64,000 bases of DNA. Origin: Aotearoamyces nothofagi (lineage: Eukaryota > Ascomycota > Leotiomycetes > Leotiales > Tympanidaceae). This document shows, one piece after another, positions 23,901-35,956 of the stretch (positions within the stretch are counted from its first letter, which is position 1; every line of letters begins with the position of its first letter). The position numbers and the translations under genes are program-made. Location of the stretch: the NCBI GenBank assembly GCA_015345905.1, contig JADDTR010000020.1, positions 496,001 through 560,000 of the forward strand, written 5' to 3'. The notes below the pieces were generated by a model. That model searched no databases, was not told the origin of the DNA, and saw nothing but the letters and a program-made list of their open reading frames with translations.

Positions 23901-25864
23901 CATGAACATTGATGCAAGCCTGGGGCCAATAGTACTGAGCACTTCGGTCCATTTAGGCATATTGAGCTCCGTATTGGCTGTTGCAGCAATGGGTAACAAT
24001 AGCACATCGAGAACCTGGCAATAAGCATATTTAAGCCGGTGGCCGTGGGATCTCGCAAAAAATCGACCTAAGGATATCATGAAGTCACACGATTGATCCC
24101 ACGCTTCCTCAGGGTATATTTTGATCCGCAGATGTTTCATCCCACCTAAGACAAGCTCCATTCTCCCTTCAGTTTCCCGATTGGCAGGGCTTTTCACAAT
24201 GAGGTCTTTCTGTGACTTCTCTAGGTCGGCAATGAAGCGATCAGTGACACTTTCGAAATTTATCTCGCTCATAACACCCAACAATTGACTGAATAGGAAC
24301 CAGTTCGCTAGCTTCAAGGGTGAAACGGCGAGTTGTTCAGTATCAGCAATTTTCAGCTGACCAAATATGATACCTTCAAGCTTCTCCTCCATCTCCGGTG
24401 TGATACATGCTAAGGTACTCTGGCCAATCACTTCTATCAAGACCCGGCATAAGATATAAATTGAGACTGTGGAGCGGCGCTCAGCTTGCGCGACTAGATC
24501 CTGACGTGTAGCGATCGAAGGTAAGGCAGACGGTATAGACGGGTCAGACTCTGTTGTTGCCTGCCCAGGCTCTGTGTTCCTTCTCTGCATCATGTGTCCG
24601 TGTGCTGGTAGTCCTGCCCTAGACTATGGTGAACAAATTAGCACAGCTCATAATAGAGGTAATGAAACTCCCGAACCTGTTGAAGTTGGGAACGAGCTTC
24701 ATTCGCAGCATCGCTCTTATTTTTGCGCCACAGCATGAGAGTGTCAATCAGGGGTTTTGGCTTCTGAGAGGCAATATGTCCTAATGCAGAAATAAGTTGA
24801 TCGAACGTTGGGTCCACGCCAGGTCCACATATTCGTTCTATTTGAGGCTCGGGATCAAGAGGTATTGTTACGCATTGACCGATCTTCTCGTCTGCCTGGG
24901 CAATAAACTATATATCTCGTCAGTAAACAACTGGGATATGAAGTAAGAAATACTTACTGAAGTGAATAACACATGCAGAGCATACTCGCCAACAGTTTTA
25001 ATATCCTCCTTATGATGCCTTGAATGGGATGGGTGGTGGCCGTGGTGGCGCCCACTCCTTCCACTGTGCATACGCTCGATCCGCTTCTGTGTTATGGTGT
25101 TGGCACTGCTATCAGTTGCTGTTGATGATCGCTCTGGCATTAGGGTGCTAGGAGAGCTGAAGGATGAGTTGCTAGTCAAGCCCGACACAGGTGACGCAAT
25201 CGAAAGCTCCATTTCAGGCCGGACCATATTTGATGCATCTGAAGTTGGTGCCCCGGCGGCTGCAATGATCTGGGGGCTCAGCGGGCTCAAGGAGCTAGCA
25301 AGACTGCCGTTTCTTGAATGTTGGACTCCATGAACTATCGAGGTCTGCCTATGATGACCGTAGGGCATTGCCTTCAGCTCTCTGAGGGTGTCGGCCCCGC
25401 TGCTTGCAGCTCTGCTTCTACCGCCAATAAAATCCGACCCTACACTCTCAGCTCTACTTCTACTACCAGCGAAGAAACGTGGCGAATGGTTTCCGAACTG
25501 ACGAGGGTCAGAAGAAGCAGCATTGGCAGCTACTCCGGAGAGCTGTAGCCTGTTCAGCGAAGATTCCCTCGAATGTGTTATAGACGTTAATGTCGATGCT
25601 TCGGTAGGAGCTTTCAGGGTGGGGATGTGTCTAGAGTTCAAAGAGTCGACATCGATTGGCTGGCCGGTTCTTGGTGATATCCTGAGCTGTTCTTGCAGAC
25701 GTTCAGGCGATGTCTGTGACGGTCGAGCTTAAGAAAAGTTGTTAGCAAGGATGTGCGGCAGATGTTGATCGAAACGCATCCCAGAAGCTAACGAGCCACA
25801 GGGTGTCGTCCTGCAGAGCATGCTTTCCGCAATTGGATGGATGTACGTGTAGGTACTTACACAT
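17919..25864 (-). CDS. PAG1: Cell morphogenesis scaffold PAG1/Tao3/Mor2 (Furry family)
   Basis: Model: complement(join(17919..24623, 24677..24907, 24958..25727, 25861..25864)), 2569 residues, normal for the family. Tao3 (yeast), Mor2 (fission yeast) and Furry are HEAT/ARM-like scaffolds of the RAM/MOR pathway. They help activate the NDR kinase (Cbk1/Orb6) and control polarised growth and cell separation. Seen here: a Ser-rich N-terminus (about 1-220), then FTSFIAQADEKIG and LDTL/LMLWRKNKSDAANEA, followed by some 2000 residues of helical repeats including YNIAESSAQSLKSIARQ and PYLLEHSISRCY. The tail is Ser/Pro-rich and basic, ending LQKPPSQSP. The first coding exon holds only ATG+T, followed by a 133-nt intron; the other introns are 53 and 50 nt. 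One exon of 6705 nt carries most of the protein. Confidence 0.92.
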
Positions 25865-26976
25865 CGTCCCGGTGCTCTAGCAGCATCGCACAAGTGCATG
25901 CTATCAATATCTAGAGCATGTGTGATTTTGCAATAGCACGAATGTGGCTGGTGTCTGGGAATTTATCAATGCGCGTCTAAGGTATATAGTATAGAGTTAT
26001 GGCTTATGAGGGTAGTGGCTGTTGAGGTACCTTATCCATAATGAACCCTAGCCTGGAACATACAAACTCAATAATTTTTCAGAGTACTAGATGAATATTC
26101 AACACTACCTTAAAAAGTCTTCTAGAACAATATTTTTATTGTTGTATCAACATGTGGCATGACTAAGCATAGTAGCATTAACAATAATACTATGTTCAGC
26201 ATCGTATGAATATTGGAACTACCCCACATGTCCCTATTTCCTTGTGATACAATATCACCCCACAGTGGTTCACAGCTCTGAAGGATTATTATATGAGGTT
26301 GTTTGTTCACCCTCCTTTAATACCGCTATTATCACTGTCACAGGGAATGATAAACCTTTGCTTGACGTCTTATTGCTCTACATATGTGTACGAGGTTCAC
26401 GTCAGCTCTATCCAGTGGTACTTGCCCCTGGCATCGGTAGTTGGCTCGGCGCAATTATAATTATTTACGGAGCCCTTCAGGTGCAATGGCGCTCTACGCA
26501 CGCGAATCCCGTGATCGATACAAAGGAATACAGTAATTCCGGCCCGGTCGTCGGAGTGTCCGATACGTCGGCTCTGAAGGAGCGGTATTCTACAATGATA
26601 CAAATACTTTATGAACGTGCCTCATCTTATACAGATATATTGACCACAACCCTTCTATCTCCTAGTAAAGAAGAGTCTTTTTTTCAGCGAGTGAATTAGT
26701 GCATATCTTCGTCTGGGGTCGCGGCCTCCTCTGTCTCACCTCATCGTGTCTTAACGATTATTTCCAACGTTGCGTTATTGAGCCTAGCATCCACTTGTCA
26801 GTAATATCTCTCCAGAAACTCGGTCCACTTCTGCACCTGCCGCTGGACTTTCCTTAAGCATACTAATGATATTTTGACACAGAACTGACTGCTCTAATAG
26901 TGCCATTCTGATTTTTGGGAATCCACACACCTCTAGAACAATTTTACTTCCGTGGCACCATTGTACATCGACCGAC
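25865..26976. other. Divergent intergenic region, PAG1 / P450 reductase
   Basis: 1.1 kb. A 151-codon frame at 26244-26699 opens without an ATG near its start and has no recognised motif; I treat it as chance. The region is AT-rich at 26040-26200. No repeats seen. Confidence 0.45.
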
Positions 26977-29267
26977 ATGACCCAACTCGACACTCTAGAC
27001 ATTCTTGTCCTTGCAGCGCTACTTTTGGGCACCCTAGCGTACTTCACGAAGGGGAAATATTGGGGGTTAGTCAAGGATCCATATGCGACCACCTATAGCG
27101 CGGTCAATGGCAACAAGGCAGGCAAGACAAGAAACATTGTTGAGAAAATGGACGAGTCGAATAGAAACTGTGTGATCTTCTATGGCTCGCAGACAGGCAC
27201 CGCAGAAGACTATGCTTCACGACTGGCGAAAGAAGGCAAGAGCCGATTTGGGCTTGAGACCATGGTGGCGGATCTAGAGGACTACGACTTCGAAAATCTT
27301 GACACGCTTCCCGAGGATAAGGTTGTCATGTTTGTCCTTGCCACATATGGTGAGGGTGAGCCGACTGATAATGCCGTCGACTTCTACGAGTTTATCACTG
27401 GTGAAGACGTGGCATTTTCAAACTCTGCTGATCCGCCCCTGGGAAATTTGAAGTATGTAGCCTTCGGCCTAGGCAACAATACGTACGAGCATTACAACTC
27501 TATGGTTCGTAACGTTGATAAGGCGCTCGAAAAGCTTGGTGCCCAAAGGATAGGCGACGCTGGCGAAGGCGATGATGGAGCAGGGACAATGGAGGAGGAC
27601 TTCTTAGCCTGGAAAGACCCCATGTGGATCGCTTTGGCTGACAAGTTGGGATTAGAAGAGCGCGAAGCTGTATATGAGCCAGTTTTCAGCATTACAGAGA
27701 GGGAAGGCCTAACCAAGGAATCGCCAGAGGTCTACCTAGGCGAGCCCAATAAAATGCACCTTGAAGGCAGATCAAGGGGTCCCTACAATGCTCACAATCC
27801 ATACATTGCGCCAATTGTCGAATCTAAGGAAATATTTACCGTTAAGGACCGGAACTGTTTGCATATGGAAGTCGACATCAGTGGATCAAACCTCTCCTAC
27901 CAAACTGGAGACCATATCGCCGTCTGGCCTACCAATGCAGGTAGAGAAGTTGATCGATTCCTCAACGTTACGGGGTTATTATCAAAGCGAGATGCTGTGA
28001 TCAGTGTCAAAGCTCTCGACCCTACAGCAAAGGTTCCATTCCCTACGCCAACCACATACGATGCTGTAGTCCGTTATCATATGGAAATATGTGCACCGGT
28101 GTCACGTCAATTCATTGCCACCCTCGCCGCTTTTGCCCCAGATGAGAAGAGCAAGGGTGAGATGATCAAACTCGGCGGCGACAAAGATTACTTCCATGAG
28201 CATGTCAGCAAGAACTATTTGAACATTGCTCAAGTTTTAGAACATGTTGGCGGGACTCAGAAATGGACCAACGTACCATTTTCTGCACTAATCGAAGGAG
28301 TAAACAAAATACAGCCTCGCTACTATTCCATTTCATCATCTTCTCTAGTGCAAAAGGACAAGATCTCGATCACTGCGGTTGTCGAGTCGATGCACCTGCC
28401 TGGCAGAACTGATGCCTTAAAAGGTGTTACTACGAATTATCTCCTCGCATTGAAGCAGAAGCAAGGTGGCGACCCCAGCCCGGATCCTCACGGCCTGACT
28501 TACGACATAACTGGCCCCCGTAACAAGTATGACGGCTTTCATGTTCCAATACACGTGCGCCATTCAAATTTTAAGCTTCCTTCAAATCCTTCCAAACCAG
28601 TCATTATGGTTGGTCCAGGCACTGGCGTTGCACCTTTTCGCGGGTTTGTCCAAGAGCGAGCTGCTCAAGCAAAAGCTGGAGAGCTTGTTGGAAAAACACT
28701 GCTATTTTTTGGTTGTCGTAAGAGTGATGAAGACTTTTTGTATTCGTCGGAATGGGAGGTAAGTCTAATCCGTACGTTTCATTTCGAGTACACAAAAGGC
28801 TGACATTTCATATAGGAGTACAAGAAAGACCTTGGTAACAAATTTGAGCTCATCACCGCATTCTCTAGAGAGGGACCTAAGAAGGTCTACGTACAGCACC
28901 GACTGAAGGAGCGTGCGAAAGAGGTAAATGAGTTATTACAGAAGAACGCATATTTCTATGTCTGTGGCGATGCTTCGAACATGGCGAGAGAAGTCAATAC
29001 AGTGCTGGCTCAGATTATATCCGAGCAGCGTGGCATTTCAGAGGCAAAGGCAGAGGAGGTTGTAAAGGGGATGCGCTCTGCAAATCAATATCAGGTATGC
29101 CTTGGCTTATTTTTCTTCAAGATGATATTTGCTTCTGGCCGAAGTTCATTCATTGTGTGACCACACGGGCAGACGCATGAGGAGATTTCACAGCCAGCTA
29201 TCCCTGCAATCCATCTAAACAAACATTCATTTACTAACGGATGCTACAGGAGGATGTTTGGTCATAG
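26977..29267 (+). CDS. NADPH-cytochrome P450 reductase
   Basis: Model: join(26977..28758, 28816..29094, 29250..29267), 692 residues, normal for the family (yeast NCP1, Aspergillus cprA). It passes electrons from NADPH through FAD and FMN to P450s such as Cyp51 in the ER membrane. Seen here: N-terminal anchor at about residues 8-24; FMN domain with YGSQTGTAEDYA and LATYGEGEPTDNA; FAD-binding PRYYSISSSS; NADPH-binding GPGTGVAPFRGF, FFGCRKSDEDFLY and YVCGDASNMAREV. It ends in EDVWS, with the aromatic residue that stacks on the flavin ring in the family. The last exon is just 18 nt and codes EDVWS-stop after a 155-nt intron, which is long for this window; intron 1 is 57 nt. The conserved end confirms the splice. 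Confidence 0.96.
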
Positions 29268-32200
29268 AAAAGCCACTGCAAACCTGCAAAGACTTAATAG
29301 GCATCTCAACCTGGATCATTCATGTTCGTCGTTTGTCTCATATGATGCACATGCACGAAATTATTTCTTGTCGTTACGTCTTGTTACGCTTCTCGTCAGC
29401 GGCGACCCACATTTTGGTAAACTGCTATTAGACATGACTCACGTTTTTATCATTGTAAATGGATCTTTGAGTAGAAATTATGCTTGCGAATAATGAAACT
29501 AAGGCTGTCAAGACAAGAGATAAAATATAAATAATTAGACAGAAGACACAGCATTATCCTCTGAGATTTCATCTTCTTTGCCAGGCTACTCGAAATTTTG
29601 CATGGTTCAAGTAGGTGAAACTTATAAATGCGATATACACCCCTGAAAATATCTTTAAGCTAGATAGGTTGGAAGTAGGAAGTACCTCGTTCGACCCAAG
29701 ACACAGCTTCCGGAAGCTGTCGTTTGACTGAGCTCATTATAAGGCTACATGCATTTGTCTCGAGTCCGCCAGCGAGTAAGATCGTCTTTGACGCCCGCCT
29801 GCATACAGTAGCATGTGGAACAGGTTGATCTGCGTTCGAAACAAAGAGAACCAGCAATAAGTGATCTTCGAAGCAGATCTAGAAACTTTCGCACCAGCCG
29901 CAAATATGATTCGTTCTCGGGTTTCCCGCGGATCCTTGGGAGGCCTCCTAGTCTCCTAATAGTATCAATTTGCAAAATGTGACGAGGCCGCTAATATGTA
30001 TGTACTGTACTGTACAATACATGCACAACCTGGCAAAATGAACCTCTTGCAGAGATCTTGAGGCGCGCCCTGTCAGGCTTCCTTGGATCATAATGGCCCG
30101 ACATCGCTCAAGTACAGCCTTCTCTTGGTAGATATGGAAGCAGAATGCCACTCGGTCGGTGGCGCAACAGTTCGAATACCGCCCCGAGAAGCTATTGGGC
30201 CATGAATTCATGATCGACTCGTGATAGGCACTTCTGAGTCCGATACTTGTCAGCCTGGCTTCTGTTGGTACCAAATAAGCGTCAGCAGATCAGGTTCTCT
30301 CGCATCCACTTATGTGGAAGGAATCGGCGGGTTGGAGAAATCCTATTGGCGGTAAACTCCCTGTTTCAAAGATCCTTTTACCGTTTATTTGGCCAAATAT
30401 TACAGTACGCGTATGCTTGTGTGTGCTTTGACCACTCTTGTGTAACAATCACGTTGCTTTTTCCTGTCAGCAAGGAGTGTCTCTCCGTCGACCTGTGGCG
30501 GGTATCTACAGCGGGCCTTCCTATGTTGCTTCGGCCGAGTAGCCGCGCCCAAATTGGGCCCGTTGGCTACGCATTTTCCCACCTGCGAAGTAAGACAGCC
30601 ATTCGACCGCTATTAGGTACATACCCCAAGGTTCTCGTATAAATGCTGTGTGGAGATAAACCGTGGTGAAAATAAACTGTCCCCCAACGCCTGAGGCCAA
30701 GACATCTGAGGCACAATTACAACAATACATACGTGGGTATGCAGTCCCAAATGCCTGGTTGTTGGTGCGCGGCGGCAGATTATTGGGTCCGATCTGGGAC
30801 TCCGAAAAAAGCAAGCAGGAGGAGGCGACGATCGAATGAGCCGCGGGAGCATGAGGGGAATTGACATACTCCGCACACTCTCGAGCACCAAGAGGAGCAC
30901 CTGCAATTTCGCGACAGCAATGACCCCGACGCCCGTGGTATTGAGATTTCATACATGCACTTTGCCTTCGGAGTGGTTCAAGCTATGAACTGGGTGCTGG
31001 ATACCTGTGAAGGCAACCCTAGGCAGAAGCATGGTGGCCGCTAGGATACTATAATTCTGATACTGCCCTAGGGAGGTTTGAAGGTTATTATAATAGCTTG
31101 AGCCGACTTACGCAAGTGCTAAGGCGGTACACTGTGAGGCTGCTAAACATCGTCCACATCTTCTGCACATAATAGTACCGACTAGAAATTGTCTGCCTAC
31201 CTACAGTACCGCAGTGCACTCACAACGATCTTAGGCCAACTTGAACAAGAGACCGAGCAGTTCCGTACGGATCTTTGCTTAGGGGAAAGAGACCTGTCAA
31301 TACGGCTATGGTATACTCTGTAGTATGTACTGTACCGTAGTGAGTAGGCCTGATGCCACATACGGCAAGGAATAGCCCTGGCCCTTGTCAATGTGTTACT
31401 GTAGTAAGCACTGTTTTGCCTTCGTCGAAATGATGGCTTCCATTTTAACGCTCGAGGCAAGCCTTCCGTTTCCGAAAGCCCTGCTATGGCAGTGGCGATA
31501 AGGTGTGGGTATGGTGTCCGGCGGGCAATAGTGAGAAATCTCAATATACGAGCGCATGGAAATACCTTACGGATGGGGCGTTTAACTACGCTCGTGCACA
31601 GTAGTAGAAGACCACCGTAGCTGTGGTTATCTTGCCACCCTATGCTGTCTAACCTATCTCCTTGAAGACTTCGAGGAACGGACCTTCTATGCTTGCTCAG
31701 TGGTGCAATTCATGGCTGCACCCTGAGATTCTTCAGCCACCATCAAACCAGTTCCAACCGAAACATGGAGTGCAGGTGAAAATGCACGGATCATTCGAGC
31801 ACGGGCATGTACCTACAGTGCCATAAATTCTTCGTGCTCCCGGCCTATGTGCAGAGTCTATATATCCCTGCGAAAAAACCCGTGAACCTGTAAAGGATCA
31901 TCGAGGCCGGACCAAGCGCCGAGTGGCAAGAGATCGTTTTAGCTGAGTTGGGGCAGACGTGCCATGCGATATAACGTGCATGGCTGCAGGTAGATCTATG
32001 CTAACCAGAGATGCAGGTATCCTGAGCAAGCTTAAATGCAGAGAAACCTGTGAATATTCTCTGCTCATTGGTCGCCTTCTATAACGCCTCATTTAATACA
32101 TGGCGGGACGCTTTCCCCCTGTAGAGATCTCACAATTCTGACAGACATAGCGAGCAGGTAAATCAGCGGTGGTGTCTACAACGCAACTTGCCCGATACTG

Positions 32201-32640
32201 TATTGTATAACTTGTCGACAGATCTGGCAGCGTGCATCATTTGCTAAATAGATCCTTTAAATGTGCAACCCGGGTAATGTCCTGCAGCTTGCAGCTCGGG
32301 ATACAAGAGGGACTTGCAGCTTTTGCTTTTACGATGCAGGAGCGAGGCTTTATATGCAGGCTTCCAGCACACCTTGTCCTTCTATAAAGACAGCCATATG
32401 CTTCATCGTAACTTCCTTTGCTTGCAGAATATCACATAGAGCTGGCTTATCGTAAAACGTCCTGCCGACTTTGTGTATCTGAAAGCGCTTTCCATGGGAG
32501 GTTTATTGTGCCCTTTTTCGTTGACTTTATTCACTTCACCCAACTTGGCAAGCACAACATCACTTCCTTCCTAACATCAGTTCCTTCCTAACGTCACTGC
32601 TCCCACGCAAATAAAAGTTCTTCGCCCTCGACCAACATCT

Positions 32641-32676
32641 TCTTTCTCTTCTTCTTCTTCTTCTTCTTCTTCTTCA
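32641..32676 (+). repeat. CTT trinucleotide / pyrimidine tract
   Basis: A TTC/CTT run of roughly nine copies in a longer CT-rich stretch, about 490 bp upstream of the RRM gene start. Such pyrimidine tracts are common near transcription starts of filamentous fungi. Confidence 0.7.
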
Positions 32677-32884
32677 TCCATCAAATCACCAATCCATCAC
32701 TCTCTACAACCCATCTGGCTCGATAGCTCTCTATCCTTCAGACTACTACTTCACTCGCTCTGGTCATCAACCTGTCGATAACTGCTACCACACTTCTCAC
32801 TACCATCTGCAGCTCGAGAACCCATCTGGACCGCCCATCTGAAGTCAAACACAGCACTCTGCGCCAGTTGAGATTACTTGTAAG

Positions 32885-33155
32885 GTATGTGTATCCTACC
32901 CTCTTTCTAGGCGATTTGTAGACACTAATCATCGCTGCTGAAGCAGAACATTACCTGTAAAGCAGCGCTTGATAGATCCAACGGTTTCAGAACTTTGGGA
33001 CGGGATTTTGACATTGTAAGTTAGCCTTCATAGCTCGCAGCTCATTGTCTTCTTAGCTGTGGGCAACCATTGCATTGCCTTTTTCTTGCCTCCTAAAGCA
33101 GTCCAGCATCGAGCCATAGGCACTTCGTTAACCTAACTAACTCCCTACCTTACAG
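32885..33155 (+). other. Two probable 5' UTR introns of the RRM gene
   Basis: First: 32885-32946 (62 nt), donor GTATGT, branch-like CACTAATC, acceptor GAAGCAG. Second: 33016-33155 (140 nt), donor GTAAGT, branch-like CCTAACTAAC, acceptor TTACAG, ending six bases before the ATG. Both match the splice signals of coding introns in this window. No RNA evidence is available. Confidence 0.55.
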
Positions 33156-33161
33156 ACAACC

Positions 33162-35275
33162 ATGTCTTATCAGCAGCCAGCAACTATGCCCGAAGGCCAG
33201 TACACCAACCGATCGACCTCTAATATGTATGGCCAGTCTTCACAGACACGCACCCAGCGTGATTCCCAAGGCCAGGCCAGTACTTACCCCCATGGTACTG
33301 CCCAGCCTGGCCAAGTTGATACCGGAATAGCTTCCATGATCACTTCCTTTTCCCAAGCTCATCTTGGGGTCCCAAATGCTACCATCACAGCGAATACCTT
33401 GCCTGTCGGCTCCTCTCAATATCCAGTTAATGGAGGCCAGTTCATGTACACACCAGATGGCCAACTCGTGTATGTACCATCTCAAAGCATTTATCCGGCA
33501 CAGTCACTGGGTACAACCCAGCAACCGGATGGCAGTTTTGGTGGGTACCCAGCGGGGTTTCAATATACTCCACAGGCTGCTTATCCTGGCTATGTTCCTA
33601 CGTATCCAATGCTACCATATACGCCTGCCCGGCCTGGTTACTACTCTGATCGTGCAGATGTCTTGCACAAGGATGTTCCTGGGCTTGAGAACCGCCGTGG
33701 CTCATACTCCACCAATGAGTCTGCTCCAGGTACTCCATTTTATGGCTCGTTGAATCAACGTGATCAAACCACGCACATTGCGGCCGTTGATCGTTCTCCG
33801 ATTTACTCTACGCCATCTCCGCAACAGCTTCAGCATGGTGTTGTTCAACAAGTTGCGAAGCCATTACCATACAAGAATATATCCATTAACTTTGATATTG
33901 ACGCACTTCTTCAACAACATCCAGCTATTCCACCTGCTGTCCCCGCTGTGTTCACACCCCGAGAGAACATGAGAACACTGGAACAGAGTCTGTCAAACCC
34001 AATATTCGGTAACCGCAATGTTTACATCCGTGGTCTTCATCCCAACACAGATGACGAGGCTCTCGCTGCATATGCTACAAGGTTTGGCCGAGTTGAGACA
34101 TCAAAGGCCATCATTGACACATCCACTGGAGCCTGTAAAGGGTAAGATCAGCCTCATGAACTTTTGATAACATGTGGTTGACTCATAGCAGCTTTGGTTT
34201 TGCCAAGTATTTCGACGTGCATGACTCGGAAACGTGCATTCGGGGATTTTACAAGCTTGGCTACGAGGTCGGCTTTGCTAGGGTATGTGTTTTGCAGAAC
34301 CTCTGGCAGCGCATTATCATTGACAATGGATAGGAATCTTTTAATGCCCGACTGAAGGCACACGGTGACGAGGAGTCTACTAATCTCTACGTCTCAAACC
34401 TCCCGAAGAACATGACAGAGTCTGTAAGTATACCATCTCAATTTTGCACGCCAGTTTCCGTTCTGATAGGGGTCATAGGAGCTGGGAGCTATCTTCATGG
34501 ATTACACCGTTAGTTCTAGTAGAATCCTTCGTGATGACCAAGGCCGGAGCCGCGGTGTTGGATTTTCGCGGTATGTCTTGTCATCTATGATTCGATACTA
34601 CGATTATTGACACAGGCGAACAGCTTCGAGAGTCGAGACATCTGCGAAGAAATAATTCGAAAGTTCCATGGCCAGCCCATTGGCGAGGAAGGCTTGCTGC
34701 TCCAGGTGCGATATGCCGATACACCTGCTCAGAAGGATCTCAAGCGTGTCACTACGGAGCGTCGCCAGTTCCGCACCACCGAGTACAATGTTGGCGCTTA
34801 TGGAGATGTCGCTCTATCCCCAAATTTGCTTTCGCCCACCATGCTCTCCCCGGCTCTTCCACGCATGGCTCAGATTGCTCGTCACCTACCACAGTCTAGA
34901 GCAAGTGGTCCATGGAAGCGAGATACATCTAGTTCAACTAGCACTGGGTAAGCATAAGTCAGCGTTCGGCGGGTCGATATAATATAGACTAACTGGTTGC
35001 AGCGCCAGTAGTAGTGCTGCATTCAAGGACATCGAGAAGGGCCCTGTGAGGGTTACAGTTGGCAGTTCAGCTGAGGCTACGAATGAGTACGTCTAGTCCT
35101 TGACTACAAAACGTGTCAAGTTGAAATACTGAACTACAATAACAGGCAACCTGATGTCTCGACACCTACCATTTCCGAAGATGGCTCTGCCGATGAAGGT
35201 GCAACAATCCAATGCCTGTCGCCTGTTGCTGTTCACGTCAGGATTGCTACTTCACCGAGCGTTCAGGATGTTTAA
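33162..35275 (+). CDS. Two-RRM RNA-binding protein (RBMS/MSSP-like)
   Basis: Model: join(33162..34141, 34192..34282, 34334..34423, 34479..34570, 34624..34947, 35003..35086, 35146..35275), 596 residues. Seen here: a long Gln/Tyr/Pro-rich disordered N-terminus (about 1-280); RRM1 with NVYIRGLHPNTDDEAL and RNP1 KGFGFAKY; RRM2 with NLYVSNLPKNMTES and RNP1 SRGVGFSRFE; then a disordered tail. The pair of RRMs resembles animal RBMS/MSSP proteins, which bind single-stranded nucleic acid; targets here are unknown. Six introns (about 50-60 nt) fall inside the RRMs and tail. Intron 1 has two possible acceptors 3 nt apart. The prion-like N-terminus, long upstream region and UTR introns suggest regulated expression and condensate-type behaviour, which is inference. 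Confidence 0.88.
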
Positions 35276-35956
35276 TTGAGCAGCTGATACTCAGACAATG
35301 TCTTTAATCCTGGCACTATCACTTTCGGATTTGATATTTCACATTACCAATTTCTCCCCATGGTTCCGTTTCGCACATTCAGTCTTACGTATCCCCGCCG
35401 TCGGACAACCACGGCGCCTGATAATCTTATAACGCGCACCATCGTCGGACCAGTTTATACCTACCTCGTTTTACATACCTAGTGTCGTTATCGTACTTAC
35501 TCCGTGATACATCTCTTACGGGTCTCCCAGTCTTCATCGTATAACGGACTGTACGGCATCTCAACTAAAGGTCTGGCATATCGGCTGACATGGCGACTAC
35601 AGTATTAATCATGTCAGATATTGTGGAAGGAGTTAATCGGGTCATACAACATAGCTTTCTTGTAATTTCCTTTGTTACTAGCTATCTACTAGCTGGTGGA
35701 ACCTGTCTGATTCCCTGGTACGCACTGTACATTAAAATGATGGCCATAGCTCAGTAGGCAATCATGACTCATTGAAGCATTCGAATACCTTGTCCATCAT
35801 TTGATGGTGTATCTTTGATCGTGGTAATCTTAACAGCCCAATTCATCTCGAAGCCGGAGTTCCCAGTGATGTGCCTTCTCATCAATCATGTTTGATGTTG
35901 TGCTAGGTATCTATCATGTCTTCTTGTTATATCTAAAACGAATCACTGAGTGATCA
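35276..35956. other. Convergent intergenic region, RRM gene / RIO2
   Basis: 681 bp between converging stops, holding 3' UTRs. No credible frame. The RIO2 3' end might extend into it if its last intron lies beyond 35957. Confidence 0.45.

Larger units (their letters stand above)
29268..33161. other. 3.9 kb gene desert upstream of RRM gene
   Basis: The longest gap in the window. No open frame on either strand has a family signature, and most lack an ATG near the start. No tRNA was found. Short palindromic GTACTGTAC-type sequences occur (about 30000-30015 and 31320-31335). The last 550 bp look like promoter and 5' UTR: a CT-rich tract at 32641-32676 and two likely UTR introns. The rest is unexplained. 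Confidence 0.5.

Noticed and set aside
26244-26699. 151-codon plus-strand frame between PAG1 and P450 reductase
   Set aside because: Opens at GTG with no usable ATG early on, no splice partner and no recognised motif.
30165-30190. tRNA-like B-box (AGTTCGAATACC)
   Set aside because: No A-box at proper distance and no cloverleaf could be drawn.
30247-30952. 131- and 143-codon frames in the 3.9 kb gap
   Set aside because: The plus-strand one opens at TTG; both have irregular composition and no family signature.
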